From contig NZ_JAKUCN010000003.1 in assembly GCF_022808595.1 (NCBI RefSeq), forward strand, positions 124,001 to 188,000: 64,000 nucleotides of DNA. Reading direction: 5' to 3'. The stretch is from Microvirga solisilvae (lineage in GTDB: Bacteria > Pseudomonadota > Alphaproteobacteria > Rhizobiales > Beijerinckiaceae). Below, one piece after another: positions 1 to 7,947 of the stretch. The position numbers and the translations under genes were made by a program. How positions within the stretch are numbered: the stretch's first letter is position 1; each line of letters begins with the position of its first letter. The notes under the pieces were generated by a model. That model did no database searches and was not told the DNA's origin. It saw nothing but the letters and a program-made list of their open reading frames with translations.

Positions 1-389
1 CGGTCGTGTCCCGGCGGGCGATCCTTCAGGCGGCCGATCTCCGCATAGCCCTGCTTCTCGTAGAAGCCGATTGCCTGGAAGGTCGACGTCGTCAGCTGCG
101 AACCGATCGCGCCATGAGAACGGGCTGCATCCTCGGCGAGATCCAGCAGGCGCGAGCCGTAGCCTTGACCGCGCAGGGCTTCATCCACCCAGAAGTGATC
201 AATCTGAAGCCAGCAGAGAACGATGTTCCCTCGAATGCCGCCGCGGACGCGGTTGCTGGCATCGCGTATCATGAGGGTCAGAGGAACACGCGGCAAGTTG
301 CCGGTCTGCTCGATCATGTGAGCCCGCAACCCGGCTGTGATGTCGTCCGCTCCCGGAGGATCGGCTTCCTTAAGTATATCGATTCGCAT
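1..389 (-). CDS. GNAT-family N-acetyltransferase (partial, C-terminus off the window)
   Basis: Reads leftward from an ATG at 389 and stays open to the window edge, giving about 129 residues. It has an acetyl-CoA pyrophosphate-binding loop RGQGYG (residues 73-78) after a strand ending HFWVDEAL, and the late GNAT motif AIGFYEKQGY (about 106-115). These place it in the GNAT superfamily, which transfers an acetyl group from acetyl-CoA to an amine. The substrate cannot be told. A ribosome-binding site AAGGAA lies 4-5 bases upstream of the ATG. The C-terminus is outside the window. The rightward reading frame over the same bases is a shadow. Family call is firm; specific function unknown. Confidence 0.85.
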   Translation of the reverse strand, partial: MRIDILKEADPPGADDITAGLRAHMIEQTGNLPRVPLTLMIRDASNRVRGGIRGNIVLCWLQIDHFWVDEALRGQGYGSRLLDLAEDAARSHGAIGSQLTTSTFQAIGFYEKQGYAEIGRLKDRPPGHD

Positions 390-560
390 GGTATTCCTTG
401 GTTCGAAGGAGCGCATGACAGACTTCTGCCGCCCGCTCCTGATCGCACCCTCTGCCTGGAGAATTGCTTATAGTTTAAATCGCTAAGGCTATCTCGATAG
501 CATTCTCAACGCTCTATGCGCTGGGCGAGATCTCACAACGGCTTGCACGGACGGGGTATC

Positions 561-941
561 TCAACCTTGGGCCTTTCGCCTCAACTTGCGAAGCTGACGG
601 ATTAAGAAGCTGAGCGCTAAGAGAAGGGAGGCAAACCACAATACGGTGAAGCCGATGCCGAGAATCTTCTTTGGTGCTGCCACCATCATTGAGATCAGGA
701 TCGGGCTTTCAAAAGTCCAGTAGAGAGCCCAAGACAGGAGTCCGCCGATGATCCTATCATTCCATGTCCCATTGCACATCACGTGGAAAATCAGATCGGA
801 CGCGAAGAAGCACCCATCAGGACCTGGATATTGATTGCTTTCCGGAGCGAAGATCAGCATCAGTCCTATCGCCGTGAGAGCGAAGGCCCACCAAGTCGCC
901 GAGAGTATCTCCAGCCAACGTATTGCTATTTTGATTAACAT
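561..941 (-). CDS. Small membrane protein of unknown function
   Basis: A 126-residue protein with about three hydrophobic stretches: residues ~13-31 (TWWAFALTAIGLMLIF), a weaker central one around 60-85, and ~93-113 (GIGFTVLWFASLLLALSFL). It ends in a basic tail (RQLRKLRRKAQG), which under the positive-inside rule suggests a cytoplasmic C-terminus. No domain is recognised. The ATG at 941 has no strong ribosome-binding site. Base composition is somewhat AT-richer than the flanking genes. It is leftward like its neighbours but separated by about 60 bases from the next gene, so it may have its own promoter. A real but lineage-restricted gene seems likely. Confidence 0.6.
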   Translation of the reverse strand: MLIKIAIRWLEILSATWWAFALTAIGLMLIFAPESNQYPGPDGCFFASDLIFHVMCNGTWNDRIIGGLLSWALYWTFESPILISMMVAAPKKILGIGFTVLWFASLLLALSFLIRQLRKLRRKAQG

Positions 942-1000
942 GCGAAACTGAGTAGCATGCTTCGTGGCCGGCTTAAACTGATCAGCCCACTATTCTATGC

Positions 1001-1264
1001 CTACTGCCCCGACCCTGCCGACGACCGTTGCCTGGCGCGCAATCTTACATAGCCGATGATCGTCAGGATCAGCCAGGCCGTCTGGGTGATGAAGGAGGGC
1101 AGGTTGAAGTCGTAGATCAGGGAATAGAGGATCAGGAGAGCGCCCGTTCCGTTGAGCAGGGCATAGCGTCCGTCCTCGACCTTCAGGATGCCGAGCTGCA
1201 GCAGGCCATAGGCCGAGAGATAGGCTGCGACTCCGAACAGTCCGACGATATCGGCGATGCTCAT
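1001..1264 (-). CDS. Small membrane protein, CBU_0592-like family
   Basis: About 87 residues from the ATG at 1264 (MSIADIVGLFG). It has three hydrophobic segments: a first with the motif GVAAYLSAYGLLQLG, then LLNGTGALLILYSLI, then FITQTAWLILTIIGYVRL. The pattern of Y-L-x-x-Y-x-L followed by N-G-x-G-A matches a small family of bacterial inner-membrane proteins known by the Coxiella name CBU_0592; function is unknown. An in-frame upstream ATG at 1291 would overlap the end of the heparinase-like gene, so the internal ATG, 13 bases after that gene's stop, is preferred. Probably cotranscribed with the heparinase-like gene. Confidence 0.65.
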   Translation of the reverse strand: MSIADIVGLFGVAAYLSAYGLLQLGILKVEDGRYALLNGTGALLILYSLIYDFNLPSFITQTAWLILTIIGYVRLRARQRSSAGSGQ

Positions 1265-1277
1265 GATGCTTGAAGCC

Positions 1278-3080
1278 TCACAGCAGGTCACCCGTCGTGC
1301 CCGCAGGCTGGCTTGGGTTGAAATTGCGGGCGAGGCGCTCGAAGCGCCAGCGGACGGAAGGGGTCTCGCTGGGACGAAGGCTTAGCACGATCTGTTCCGT
1401 GCGGCGCATGCCATCGGAGGCGGCGAGGAACACGCTGTCCTCCACCTGCGCTTCGACGGGAATGGCCGTGAACTGCCAGGCTTCCTGGTTCGGCAGAACC
1501 AACATCACCACGCGCCCGCCTTGAGCGCGGCTCGCTTTGACGCCGGGAGCGAGATGGAAGCGGATGACAGCCTCCGCCGAGGCCGTCGCGGTGCCTTCAC
1601 CCCAGAAGACATCCTCGCCCTCCAGGCTGTTGCCTTTCGGCGTAAGCAGCAGCCGCCGCTCATGCGTCAGGCCGAAGCGACGGCGATAGCCGTCATGGCT
1701 TGCGGTGAGAACCTGCGCGTGCTCCCGCTCGCTTCTCTCCGCCGTGACCTTTTCAGGGCCTGAAAGCACGACGGGGCCGATGCGGCGAAGAAGCCAGCGG
1801 GCGATCCGGCGATTGAACCAGCCGCCCCTGTCGCCCACCATCTGGCAGGACGAGATATCGTTGACGGAGGCTGTCGAATGGGCCGCCGTGGAGCGCGAGG
1901 CCTGGATGATCGTGTCATTGGCAATGCGCGGCGTGCCGCAATTGACCACGATGCGCTGCGAGGCCGACGAGAACTCGAAGGAAAGGCTGCCTGCGCCCGC
2001 TTCCGTCGAGAGCGGTGTCGATGGCGGCGCGCCCACATCCACCACGAGCAGCGTGCGTCCGGCTTCCAGCCGCTCGTAACCCGTATAGGGCGCATGCTGG
2101 ATCGGCTGGCTGCGCATGTCGTCATAGGTCAGCAGCGTGGCGAGATGGTCCGCTGCCGTCACGCCCATGCCGTTGAAATGCGAAAGCGTGCCGTCGCCGT
2201 GGCGGAACATGCGCACCATGGGCAGCATGCGATCGATGGCGTTGAGCAGCGCTTCCGGCGTATCGACCTCGCGGCTCGCGAACATCTGGCGCAAGGGCAG
2301 AAGATCGAAGAGCAGATCGACGATGACGCGTGGATTGCGGCTTGCATGTCCGCCATCGGCGAGAACCTGGCGCTCCAGCTCACGGGTGAGCAGACGGCTC
2401 GCGCGGCGCAGATGGCGGTCGAGACCTTCGCAGCACAGGCCCGCATAGCACAGTGCAATCGCCGCCATCAGCTGCTGCTGCGGCAGCGCGCCGGAGCGGA
2501 TATGACGCTCCAGCTCGCGCACATGTTGGCCGATGAGGCGTAGGAAGCGCTGATAGAAGGCATGATCCGCGCCCTCCAGGATCAGCGGCGACTGGCTGAT
2601 GAAGGACATCAGCCGCCTTGCGATCACCTGCGTGTCGCAGGCGGTGCATTTGTCGCCGAGTTTCGAGGAGACGAACTCGTCCACCAGCGAGCGGGCATTG
2701 GCTTGGGCAAGTGCGGTGCCGGCGGCGCGCAGATGGCGCAGCCAGCCGAAACCGTAGAGCGCTTCGGCCCAGGCGCGGCTCGGCGGCGCGAATGCGAAAG
2801 GCGAGCGGCCGCTCGTGGTGATGGCGCGGCCTGCGAAGGCGAAGAATCCGGAATAGATGTCGGTGGCGATGGTGGGATCGGCGGTGCGCAGATCCTGCGG
2901 CGCGAAGAGCAGGCGCGTGGGCATGGGCGCTCGCGAGAACAGCTTGGACAATCCCCAGACCGTTCCGCCACGCATGGCGCGGCCTGCCTCGGAAAAGGCA
3001 AGCTTGTACAAACGCCAGCGATCCGGCCCGAAATCCACCCGTGGCGCTCCCTTTGGGTTCATTCTCGTCCGCGCCAGCAT
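1278..3080 (-). CDS. Heparinase II/III family protein
   Basis: About 600 residues from the ATG at 3080 (MLARTRMNPKG), with AGGAA about 10 bases upstream. The N-terminal part is an alpha-helical toroid typical of heparinase II/III-like lyases (for example YSGFFAFAGRAITTSG, then ALYGFGWLRHLRAA), with a central segment RMLPMVRMFRHGDGTLSHFNGMG. The C-terminal ~200 residues are beta-rich (GAGSLSFEFSSASQRIVVNCG, then HDGYRRRFGLTHERRLLL), as in the beta-sandwich domain of the family. Family members cleave acidic polysaccharides by elimination, but the alphaproteobacterial branch is uncharacterised; a role in envelope or exopolysaccharide turnover is inference. No clear signal peptide. It follows rsmB on the same strand with an imperfect hairpin between them. 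Confidence 0.85.
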   Translation of the reverse strand: MLARTRMNPKGAPRVDFGPDRWRLYKLAFSEAGRAMRGGTVWGLSKLFSRAPMPTRLLFAPQDLRTADPTIATDIYSGFFAFAGRAITTSGRSPFAFAPPSRAWAEALYGFGWLRHLRAAGTALAQANARSLVDEFVSSKLGDKCTACDTQVIARRLMSFISQSPLILEGADHAFYQRFLRLIGQHVRELERHIRSGALPQQQLMAAIALCYAGLCCEGLDRHLRRASRLLTRELERQVLADGGHASRNPRVIVDLLFDLLPLRQMFASREVDTPEALLNAIDRMLPMVRMFRHGDGTLSHFNGMGVTAADHLATLLTYDDMRSQPIQHAPYTGYERLEAGRTLLVVDVGAPPSTPLSTEAGAGSLSFEFSSASQRIVVNCGTPRIANDTIIQASRSTAAHSTASVNDISSCQMVGDRGGWFNRRIARWLLRRIGPVVLSGPEKVTAERSEREHAQVLTASHDGYRRRFGLTHERRLLLTPKGNSLEGEDVFWGEGTATASAEAVIRFHLAPGVKASRAQGGRVVMLVLPNQEAWQFTAIPVEAQVEDSVFLAASDGMRRTEQIVLSLRPSETPSVRWRFERLARNFNPSQPAGTTGDLL

Positions 3081-3152
3081 AGAGGGCAGTTCCTGCTGAC
3101 AGGTTAACAACGCGTAAGCAGGCCGTGTTGTGATCGGTATCAACAGAAACAG

Positions 3153-3200
3153 AGCCTCATCCCGAGAACGCGTGCCATGCAGGCGTCTCAGGACGAGGCT
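3153..3200 (-). terminator. Imperfect hairpin after rsmB, possible terminator or repeat
   Basis: Arms 3153-3167 and 3186-3200 (AGCCTCATCCCGAGA / TCTCAGGACGAGGCT) pair with a few mismatches around an 18-base loop. It sits between the rsmB stop and the heparinase-like start, followed on the minus strand by a short T-rich run. The CCTCATCC-CTGAGG arm style also appears in the larger palindrome at 56923-57032, so it may be a worn copy of a dispersed element. Confidence 0.4.
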
Positions 3201-3218
3201 TAAGCCGATGTGTTTGTA

Positions 3219-4541
3219 TTACGAAGCCTTCACGAAGCGCGCGATGAAGAAGCCGTCGATGCCGCTGCGCTCGTGCTCGGGCGAGACAAGATGGCAGGGC
3301 AGGGTGCGCACGTCGCCGTCGGGCGTCACGCACTCATGAAGGCCGCCAATCTCGTCGGCCGTGATCGGCTGGCGTGCGAATTCGGGATGACGGACAAGAA
3401 ATTCAGCAGCCTGCCGTTCGCCTTCCTCGGCTTCCAGCGAGCAGGTGCAATAGACGAGGCGGCCGCCGGGCTTGAGCAAGTGCGCCGCCTTGTCGAGCAG
3501 GCGCGTCTGCAATCCTGAGAGCTTGCGAATATCCTCTTCGCTCTTGGTCCAGGCGACGTCGGGATGACGGCGGATGGTGCCGGTGGCGGAGCAGGGCGCA
3601 TCGAGCAGGATCGCATCGAAAGGCGCCTCGTCGAGCTTTTCCGCATCGATGGCGCGGGTTTCTGCCTTGAGGTCCAGGCGGGCGAGATTCTCTTCCAGCC
3701 GCTTCAGGCGCTTAGGCGAGCGGTCCACCGCCAGCACTTCGGCGCCGGCGGCTGCGAGCTGAGCCGTCTTGCCGCCGGGCGCGGCGCAGAGATCGGCAAT
3801 GCGCTCACCGGGTTTGGCGTTGAGCAGGCGGGCGGGAAGGGCTGCAGCGGCATCCTGCACCCACCATGTACCTTCATCGAAGCCCGGCAGGTCGCGGATC
3901 GCGGTGCGCTCCACAAGACGGATGCTGCCCGTCGGCAGAAGAACGCCGCCGAGCCGTTCGGCCCAGGAGGCAGGATCGTTCTTCACGGAGATGTCGACGG
4001 AGGCCATGGAGCGATGGGCTGCCGCGATCTTCGCCGCGAGTTCTTCGCCATATTGCGTCACCCAACGCTCTTCGAGCCAGGTGGGCGTGTCGAGCCAGGA
4101 TTCTTCGGCGCTTTCCTGCTGGCTGAGGATCATGTCGCGCTCGCGCGCCACGCGCCGCAGGACCGCGTTGATGAAGCCGCCTGCGTGATGGAGCTTCGGA
4201 TCTTCCTGCGCGAGCCTGACCGCGCTGTCCACGGCGGCATGGTCGGGAATGTCGAGGAAGAGGATCTGCGCCGCGCCGGTGGCGAGAAGATGCAGCAGGC
4301 GCTCATCCTTCGGGTCGCGGTTGAGGCGCTCGTTGAGCGCGCGTCCCAGGGTGCCGAGGCGGCGGAAGGTGACGATGGCGATGGCGCGCGCCAGGGCTTC
4401 GTCGCGCGAGGAGAGGTCCTCCTTGGGCGAGAGCTCGTCCAGCACGTCGTCGAGCGGCACGCGCCGCTTCATGGTTTCCGTCACCGCCATCCAGGCGAGG
4501 CGTCGGGGGCCGAGGCCCACCTGATCGTCCGATTGATTCAA
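3219..4541 (-). CDS. rsmB: 16S rRNA (cytosine(967)-C(5))-methyltransferase RsmB
   Basis: Methylates C967 of 16S rRNA using S-adenosylmethionine. The N-terminal ~150 residues resemble the NusB-like RNA-binding domain (FRRLGTLGRALNERL, then LLATGAAQILFLDIPDHAAVD). The C-terminal methyltransferase has CAAPGGKTAQLA (SAM loop), DAPCSATGTIRRHPD (motif IV cysteine) and the catalytic YCTCSLEAEEGE (motif VI). The usual N-terminal region GLGPRRLAWMAV lies upstream of the first convenient ATG (4490), so a TTG at 4541 (or GTG at 4520) is the likely start; TTG begins 6 bases after the htpX stop. About 440 residues, normal for the family. Function is certain; the start is not. Confidence 0.93.
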   Translation of the reverse strand: MNQSDDQVGLGPRRLAWMAVTETMKRRVPLDDVLDELSPKEDLSSRDEALARAIAIVTFRRLGTLGRALNERLNRDPKDERLLHLLATGAAQILFLDIPDHAAVDSAVRLAQEDPKLHHAGGFINAVLRRVARERDMILSQQESAEESWLDTPTWLEERWVTQYGEELAAKIAAAHRSMASVDISVKNDPASWAERLGGVLLPTGSIRLVERTAIRDLPGFDEGTWWVQDAAAALPARLLNAKPGERIADLCAAPGGKTAQLAAAGAEVLAVDRSPKRLKRLEENLARLDLKAETRAIDAEKLDEAPFDAILLDAPCSATGTIRRHPDVAWTKSEEDIRKLSGLQTRLLDKAAHLLKPGGRLVYCTCSLEAEEGERQAAEFLVRHPEFARQPITADEIGGLHECVTPDGDVRTLPCHLVSPEHERSGIDGFFIARFVKAS

Positions 4542-4546
4542 AATAC

Positions 4547-5467
4547 TTAACCCCAGGGTCCACGGCGGGGCGGCTGGCCCCAAGGACTGGTTGAACTCTG
4601 CGCGAAGAAGCCGGGTTGCGCGGTCGTTCCCATCTCTTGCGCCAAAGCGTTGAGCGCCGCAATCCTGTTTTCCGTCGCCGGGTGGGTCGAGAACAGGTTG
4701 TCCATGCCGTGGCCGGAGAGCGGATTGATGATGAAGAGCGGCGCGGTGGCCGGGTGACGCTCCGCATCCATGTTGGGCACATGCGCCACGCCGCCCGCGA
4801 TTTTCGCCAGCGCCGAGGCGAGCGAGAGCGGCTGGCCGCAGATCTCGGCGCCCATCTTGTCGGCGTCGTATTCCCGCGAGCGGCTGATCGCCATCTGGAT
4901 GATCATGGCCGCCATGGGGGCGATGAGGGCTGTGGCGATCATCACGATGGGATTGGGCCGGTCGTTGCCGCGCCCGCCGAACAGGAAGCCGAACTGGGCC
5001 AGCGTCGCGATGGCGCCCGCAATCGTGGCGCTCACCGTCATGATCAGCGTGTCGCGGTTCTTGATATGGGCAAGCTCGTGCGCCATCACGCCCGCGACTT
5101 CGTCGTGGGTGAGCATGTCGAGCAGGCCGGTGGTGGCGGCAACGGCCGCGTTTTCCGGGTTGCGCCCGGTGGCGAAGGCGTTGGGCTGCGGGTTCTCGAT
5201 GATGTAGACCCGCGGCATCGGGAGGTTCGCGTTGCGGGCGAGGTCCCGCACCATATGGACAAGGTCCGGCGCGGTGTTCTCATCCACCTCGATGGCGTGG
5301 TGGGCTGCCAGCGCCAGCCGGTCGGAATTCCAATAAGCGAAGAGGTTGGTGGCAAGGCCAAGGCCTAGGGCGATCATCATGCCGGTCGCGCCGCCCAGCA
5401 TGTAGCCGACAACGCCGAACAGGGCCATCAGGGCCGCCAGCAGCATTCCGGTCTTGACGGTATTCAT
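4547..5467 (-). CDS. htpX: Membrane zinc metalloprotease HtpX
   Basis: 306 residues from the ATG at 5467, preceded by GGTGGAG about 5 bases upstream. HtpX is an inner-membrane M48 protease that degrades misfolded membrane proteins under stress. Two N-terminal transmembrane segments ([17 protein letters not shown] and [18 protein letters not shown]) precede the zinc site HELAH, with two further hydrophobic stretches and the third-ligand region [12 protein letters not shown]. The C-terminal [15 protein letters not shown] is typical of the family. Length matches. It is followed 6 bases later by rsmB; the htpX-rsmB-heparinase order recurs in related alphaproteobacteria from memory. The long in-frame extension upstream of 5467 has no domain and is rejected. 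Confidence 0.95.
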   Translation of the reverse strand: MNTVKTGMLLAALMALFGVVGYMLGGATGMMIALGLGLATNLFAYWNSDRLALAAHHAIEVDENTAPDLVHMVRDLARNANLPMPRVYIIENPQPNAFATGRNPENAAVAATTGLLDMLTHDEVAGVMAHELAHIKNRDTLIMTVSATIAGAIATLAQFGFLFGGRGNDRPNPIVMIATALIAPMAAMIIQMAISRSREYDADKMGAEICGQPLSLASALAKIAGGVAHVPNMDAERHPATAPLFIINPLSGHGMDNLFSTHPATENRIAALNALAQEMGTTAQPGFFAQSSTSPWGQPPRRGPWG

Positions 5468-5596
5468 CGGGGTCTCCACCTCGAGCAGGATATTATCCGT
5501 TAGACCTTTCATGTGGGAATGGTCCAGCTCCCGACCAAGGGTTTGGGCCAAGAGGTCCCATTCCCATGAGGGCCAAGGACCTGATAAAGGCCTCCT

Positions 5597-5833
5597 ATGA
5601 GCACCGACGACACCCCTGAAAACACCTCCGGCTCCACCCTGGAAGGGGCCGTGCCCGGCAAGATCCTCTCGCCTGCCGCCCAACGCGCTCTTGAGGAGGC
5701 GGCCCAAAGGCGACAGCAGATCGATGCCCATGCGGCTGAGATCGCCAAGGAGAAGGAGCATCAGGGCCGGGGAGGCCTGGAGCCCGTGCGCTACGACGAT
5801 TGGGAGGTGAAAGGCCTCGCCAGCGACTTCTAA
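5597..5833 (+). CDS. DUF1674 protein, succinate dehydrogenase assembly factor 4-like
   Basis: 78 residues. The C-terminal signature [22 protein letters not shown] is the hallmark of DUF1674, the family that includes eukaryotic SDHAF4, which binds the flavinated SdhA subunit and helps complex II assembly. The N-terminal half is Ala/Glu-rich and probably helical ([17 protein letters not shown]). Divergent from htpX with about 130 bases between the starts, which must hold both promoters. The role in bacterial succinate dehydrogenase assembly is inferred from the family; no sdh genes are in this window. Confidence 0.9.
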   Translation: MSTDDTPENTSGSTLEGAVPGKILSPAAQRALEEAAQRRQQIDAHAAEIAKEKEHQGRGGLEPVRYDDWEVKGLASDF

Positions 5834-5860
5834 GGGCCTCTGTTGAGAGAAAAAGCCGTC

Positions 5861-5882
5861 GGGGACGATGTTTCCCGTCCCC
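5861..5882 (+). terminator. Short hairpin after the DUF1674 gene
   Basis: GGGGACG (5861-5867) pairs with CGTCCCC (5876-5882) around an 8-base loop and is followed by TTT. It is 28 bases past the DUF1674 stop and could end that transcript before the cyclopropane synthase gene. The stem is short and the T run is weak. Confidence 0.35.
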
Positions 5883-5969
5883 TTTGCGGATGAATTGCAA
5901 AAATGCATTCCCCTTTTGAATCCGATCCCCTAGTGTCACGTCGCAACACAAAACACTAAGGATCGCGGG

Positions 5970-7277
5970 GTGATGAACGGGGCTGAGCGGCTCAAGCTTT
6001 TCCGGGAGCTTCTGGAGGAGGCGCACAAGGCGCTCGATCTGCAGTTCGGTTTCGAGCTGTGGGATGGGTCCACCGTTCCCGCCGACCTGCCGTCCTATGC
6101 CATGCGCCTTGCGATCCGGCACGAGAACGTCATCGCAAGCCTGATCCGCCGCCCGAACCTCGACACGGCGCTCAACGCCTATGTATCGGGTCTGCTGGAC
6201 CTCAAGAACGGCACCATCTTCGATCTTGCCGCCCAGCGCCCGCAGAAGGCCGGACGGCGGCTTCGGCGGATCAGCAAGCTCAAAGCGCTGAAGGCTGCCT
6301 ATCACTTCTGGCGCGCACCCGCCGACATGCCGCGCCCGCTCGCCCGCGTCGAGGAGAACCCGAAGGCGCGCGAAGGAAAGCCCCAGACCAACAAGAAGAA
6401 CGTCGCCTACCATTACGACGTCTCGAACGAGTTCTACGGCCTCTTCCTCGATCCGGAGATGGTCTATACCTGCGCCTACTTCCAACCGGACTGGCACGAC
6501 GATCTCGCCCGCGCGCAATTCGACAAGCTCGACATGATCTGCCGCAAGCTGCGGCTCAAACCCAATGATCGCTTCCTCGATATCGGCTGCGGCTGGGGCG
6601 CGCTGATCTGCCATGCGGCGCAGCATTACGGCGTGAAGGCCACAGGCGTGACGCTGGCCGAGGAGCAGGCGAAGCTCGCCCGCGAGAAGGTGGCGCGCCT
6701 GGGATTGCAGGACCGCGTCGAGATTCTCGTGAAGGATTTCACGCAGATGGATGGTGAGTTCGACAAGATCTCCTCGATCGGCATGTTCGAGCATGTGGGC
6801 ATCAGAAATCACCCCACCTATTTCCGCTCGGTGCATCGCCTGCTTCGTCCGCGCGGCCTCTATCTCCATCACACCATCGCGCGGCGCGCCAAGAAGAGCG
6901 AGCGCGCCTTCCGCAAGCTCAAGCCCGAATACAAGGCGCTCACGCGCTACATCTTCCCCGGCGGCGAGCTCGACCATCTCGGCATGTCGATCGCCAATCT
7001 CGAACGCTTCGGCTTCGAGGTGCATGACGTGGAGGGCTGGCGCGAGCACTATCAGCGCACCACGCGCCTGTGGTGGGAGAATCTGAGTGCGAAGCGCAAA
7101 GAGGCCGAAGCCATGGTGGGCAAAGAGAAGACCCGTATGTGGCTCCTCTATCTCGCCGGCTGCTCGCTCGCCTTCGAGCGCGCGGCGGTGGGCGTGAACC
7201 AGACGCTTGTCTCCAAGCGCACGCGCGGGCCGGCAGGATTGCCGCCATCGAGGGCGGATCTTTACCCTAAGGCGTGA
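5970..7277 (+). CDS. cfa: Cyclopropane-fatty-acyl-phospholipid synthase family methyltransferase
   Basis: 435 residues, SAM-dependent. It converts cis double bonds of membrane phospholipid acyl chains to cyclopropane rings, a stationary-phase and acid/osmotic stress change. Features: N-terminal lipid-binding region (~1-135), then YHYDVSNEFYGLFLD, TCAYF, the SAM motif LDIGCGWGALICHAA and SIGMFEHVG (about residues 265-275), and the C-terminal FPGGELDHL and GWREHYQRTTRLWWENL. All match CFA synthases. The GTG at 5970 has AAGGA 7 bases upstream; ATG at 5973 is the alternative. It ends 11 bases inside the convergent L,D-transpeptidase gene. Confidence 0.93.
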   Translation: MMNGAERLKLFRELLEEAHKALDLQFGFELWDGSTVPADLPSYAMRLAIRHENVIASLIRRPNLDTALNAYVSGLLDLKNGTIFDLAAQRPQKAGRRLRRISKLKALKAAYHFWRAPADMPRPLARVEENPKAREGKPQTNKKNVAYHYDVSNEFYGLFLDPEMVYTCAYFQPDWHDDLARAQFDKLDMICRKLRLKPNDRFLDIGCGWGALICHAAQHYGVKATGVTLAEEQAKLAREKVARLGLQDRVEILVKDFTQMDGEFDKISSIGMFEHVGIRNHPTYFRSVHRLLRPRGLYLHHTIARRAKKSERAFRKLKPEYKALTRYIFPGGELDHLGMSIANLERFGFEVHDVEGWREHYQRTTRLWWENLSAKRKEAEAMVGKEKTRMWLLYLAGCSLAFERAAVGVNQTLVSKRTRGPAGLPPSRADLYPKA

Positions 7278-7764
7278 CCACCACCCGCGTTCCCACGCTC
7301 ACCTGATCGTAGAGATCGACGATGTCCTCGTTGAGCATGCGGATGCAGCCGTAGGATGCATAGGTGCCGATGGAGCCGGGGCGATTGGTGCCGTGAATGG
7401 CGTATTCGTCGAGGTCGAGGGTGAGCGCTCGCGCGCCCATGGGATTGTTGGGCGACCCACCGGGAATGACATCGGGCAGGCGGGGGTTGTCGCGCTTCAC
7501 TTCCATTGGCGGCGACCAAGCGGGCCGCACGTATTTCCCGTCGATCCGCGCCTCTCCGAACCATTGCTTGCCCGGCTTGCCGACCGCTACGCGATAGCGC
7601 AGGGCCGTGCCGTCGCCGCGCACGTAATAGAGTCTTCGCTCTGCTGTCTTGATCACGATGGTGCCCGGCGACACGCGCGCCTCGAACGGCACCACCTCAC
7701 GGGCGGATGCGCCCGAGGTGGCAAGGATGAGGATGCCCAAGGCGGCGGCGACCCGGACGATCAT
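7267..7764 (-). CDS. L,D-transpeptidase (YkuD domain), exported
   Basis: 165 residues with an N-terminal signal peptide (MIVRVAAALGILILATSGASA). The YkuD catalytic region reads HGTNRPGSIGTYASYGCIRM (about residues 129-148), with the nucleophilic cysteine in YGCIRM. YkuD enzymes make 3-3 crosslinks in peptidoglycan or attach outer-membrane proteins to it. The usual SHGC is SYGC here, a variant seen in other rhizobial homologues from memory, so activity is still expected. The earlier motif NPMGARALTLD is also typical. Its 3' end overlaps the convergent cfa gene by 11 bases. Confidence 0.92.
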   Translation of the reverse strand: MIVRVAAALGILILATSGASAREVVPFEARVSPGTIVIKTAERRLYYVRGDGTALRYRVAVGKPGKQWFGEARIDGKYVRPAWSPPMEVKRDNPRLPDVIPGGSPNNPMGARALTLDLDEYAIHGTNRPGSIGTYASYGCIRMLNEDIVDLYDQVSVGTRVVVTP

Positions 7765-7840
7765 GTGAAAACCCTCCTGCTTGAAGTGCGTGAGGGTGAG
7801 ACGTCGAAGGAACGGCGACGGTTCCGAGAGCCCTAGAAAG

Positions 7841-7941
7841 CGTCATCCCGGACGGCGTGAGCCGATCCGGGATCGCTGTCAGGATAAGGCGCCATACTGG
7901 TCATGTGATCCCGGGTTCCGCGTTGCGGCCCCGGGATGACG
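7841..7941. repeat. Palindromic intergenic repeat, family A (CCGGGATGAC ends)
   Basis: Outer arms CGTCATCCCGG (7841-7851) and CCGGGATGACG (7931-7941) are a perfect 11-base inverted repeat about 100 bases apart, with further internal GATCCGGGATC/GATCCCGGGTTC symmetry. The same left half occurs at about 10905-10955 and the same right half at 11319-11352, so it is a repeat family. It lies between the L,D-transpeptidase start and the acs stop. Confidence 0.8.
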
Positions 7942-7947
7942 TGTTTG

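Noticed and set aside
6-473. Rightward open frame over the start of the window
   Set aside because: It is the antisense shadow of the GNAT gene at 1-389, whose leftward translation has all family motifs.
4584-4782. Frames extending rsmB and gpsA upstream into neighbouring genes
   Set aside because: They run through the coding sequence of htpX or tsaD in another frame and lack family sequence; internal starts near the preceding stop are preferred.
5595-7049. Long leftward open frame (484 codons) across the cyclopropane synthase gene
   Set aside because: Antisense to a clear CFA synthase and the DUF1674 gene; its sequence has no family and is typical of GC-rich shadow frames.
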